Source: Bacteroidales bacterium UBA5833 (lineage in GTDB: Bacteria; Bacteroidota; Bacteroidia; Bacteroidales; Lentimicrobiaceae). Taken from it: a stretch of DNA of 6,549 nucleotides. Within the stretch, counting starts at the first letter, position 1. Each line of letters begins with the position of its first letter. Below the pieces are notes generated by a model, which worked only from the letters and a program-made list of their open reading frames with translations, was not told where the DNA came from and ran no database searches. The DNA is taken from assembly GCA_002433025.1 (NCBI GenBank), contig DJGZ01000066.1:1-6549 (forward strand). The letters run 5' to 3'. A program made the position numbers and the translations under genes. Positions 6,532-6,549 of the stretch are shown here, one piece after another.

Positions 6532-6549
6532 AGTCGCTCCTTAAAAACT

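Overview
The window looks like a chromosomal segment from a Bacteroidota (Bacteroidetes) bacterium. Two genes carry type IX secretion system (T9SS) sorting-tail sequences with the YPNP/FPNP motif. A third gene has the TPR, PD40 propeller, carboxypeptidase-regulatory-like and OmpA architecture typical of this phylum. A fourth has a GCTDP...NY...DGSC calcium-loop motif. Start codons are preceded by A/T-rich sequence rather than a clear Shine-Dalgarno, which is also usual for the phylum. The species cannot be named from the sequence alone.

Layout from left to right. (1) 1-1413, minus strand: a secreted T9SS cargo protein with a signal peptide and a propeller-like body. Its sorting tail runs off the left edge. 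(2) 1433-1458: a hairpin between genes. (3) 1473-1957, minus strand: the detached C-terminal end of a second T9SS cargo protein, with no signal peptide and an apparent frameshift near its 5' end. (4) 1958-2462: about 500 bases without a convincing gene. This stretch holds a nested inverted repeat (1964-2088), a perfect (CT)14 tract (2099-2126), a terminator-like hairpin (2213-2241) and A/T-rich sequence. (5) 2463-3464, plus strand: an exported beta-propeller protein. (6) 3595-5523, plus strand: a 642-residue PorE-like envelope protein predicted to hold peptidoglycan. (7) 5516-5659: a doubtful small ORF that overlaps the previous stop codon. (8) 5758-6420, plus strand: an A/T-rich Abi_2/AbiD-type gene with a HEPN RNase motif. 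(9) 6421-6549: non-coding sequence with two weak hairpins.

The genes share a cell-surface theme on the left and centre. T9SS cargo proteins need the T9SS machinery for export, and the OmpA-type protein resembles PorE, a T9SS component that anchors to peptidoglycan. The specific partner relationship is not proven, because these organisms often carry several paralogues of that architecture. The Abi-like gene differs in base composition and looks like an acquired defence gene. I do not see a complete novel multi-gene system. The points most worth following up are the remodelled 1890-2241 region (truncated cargo gene, nested palindrome and CT microsatellite side by side) and the Abi/HEPN gene.
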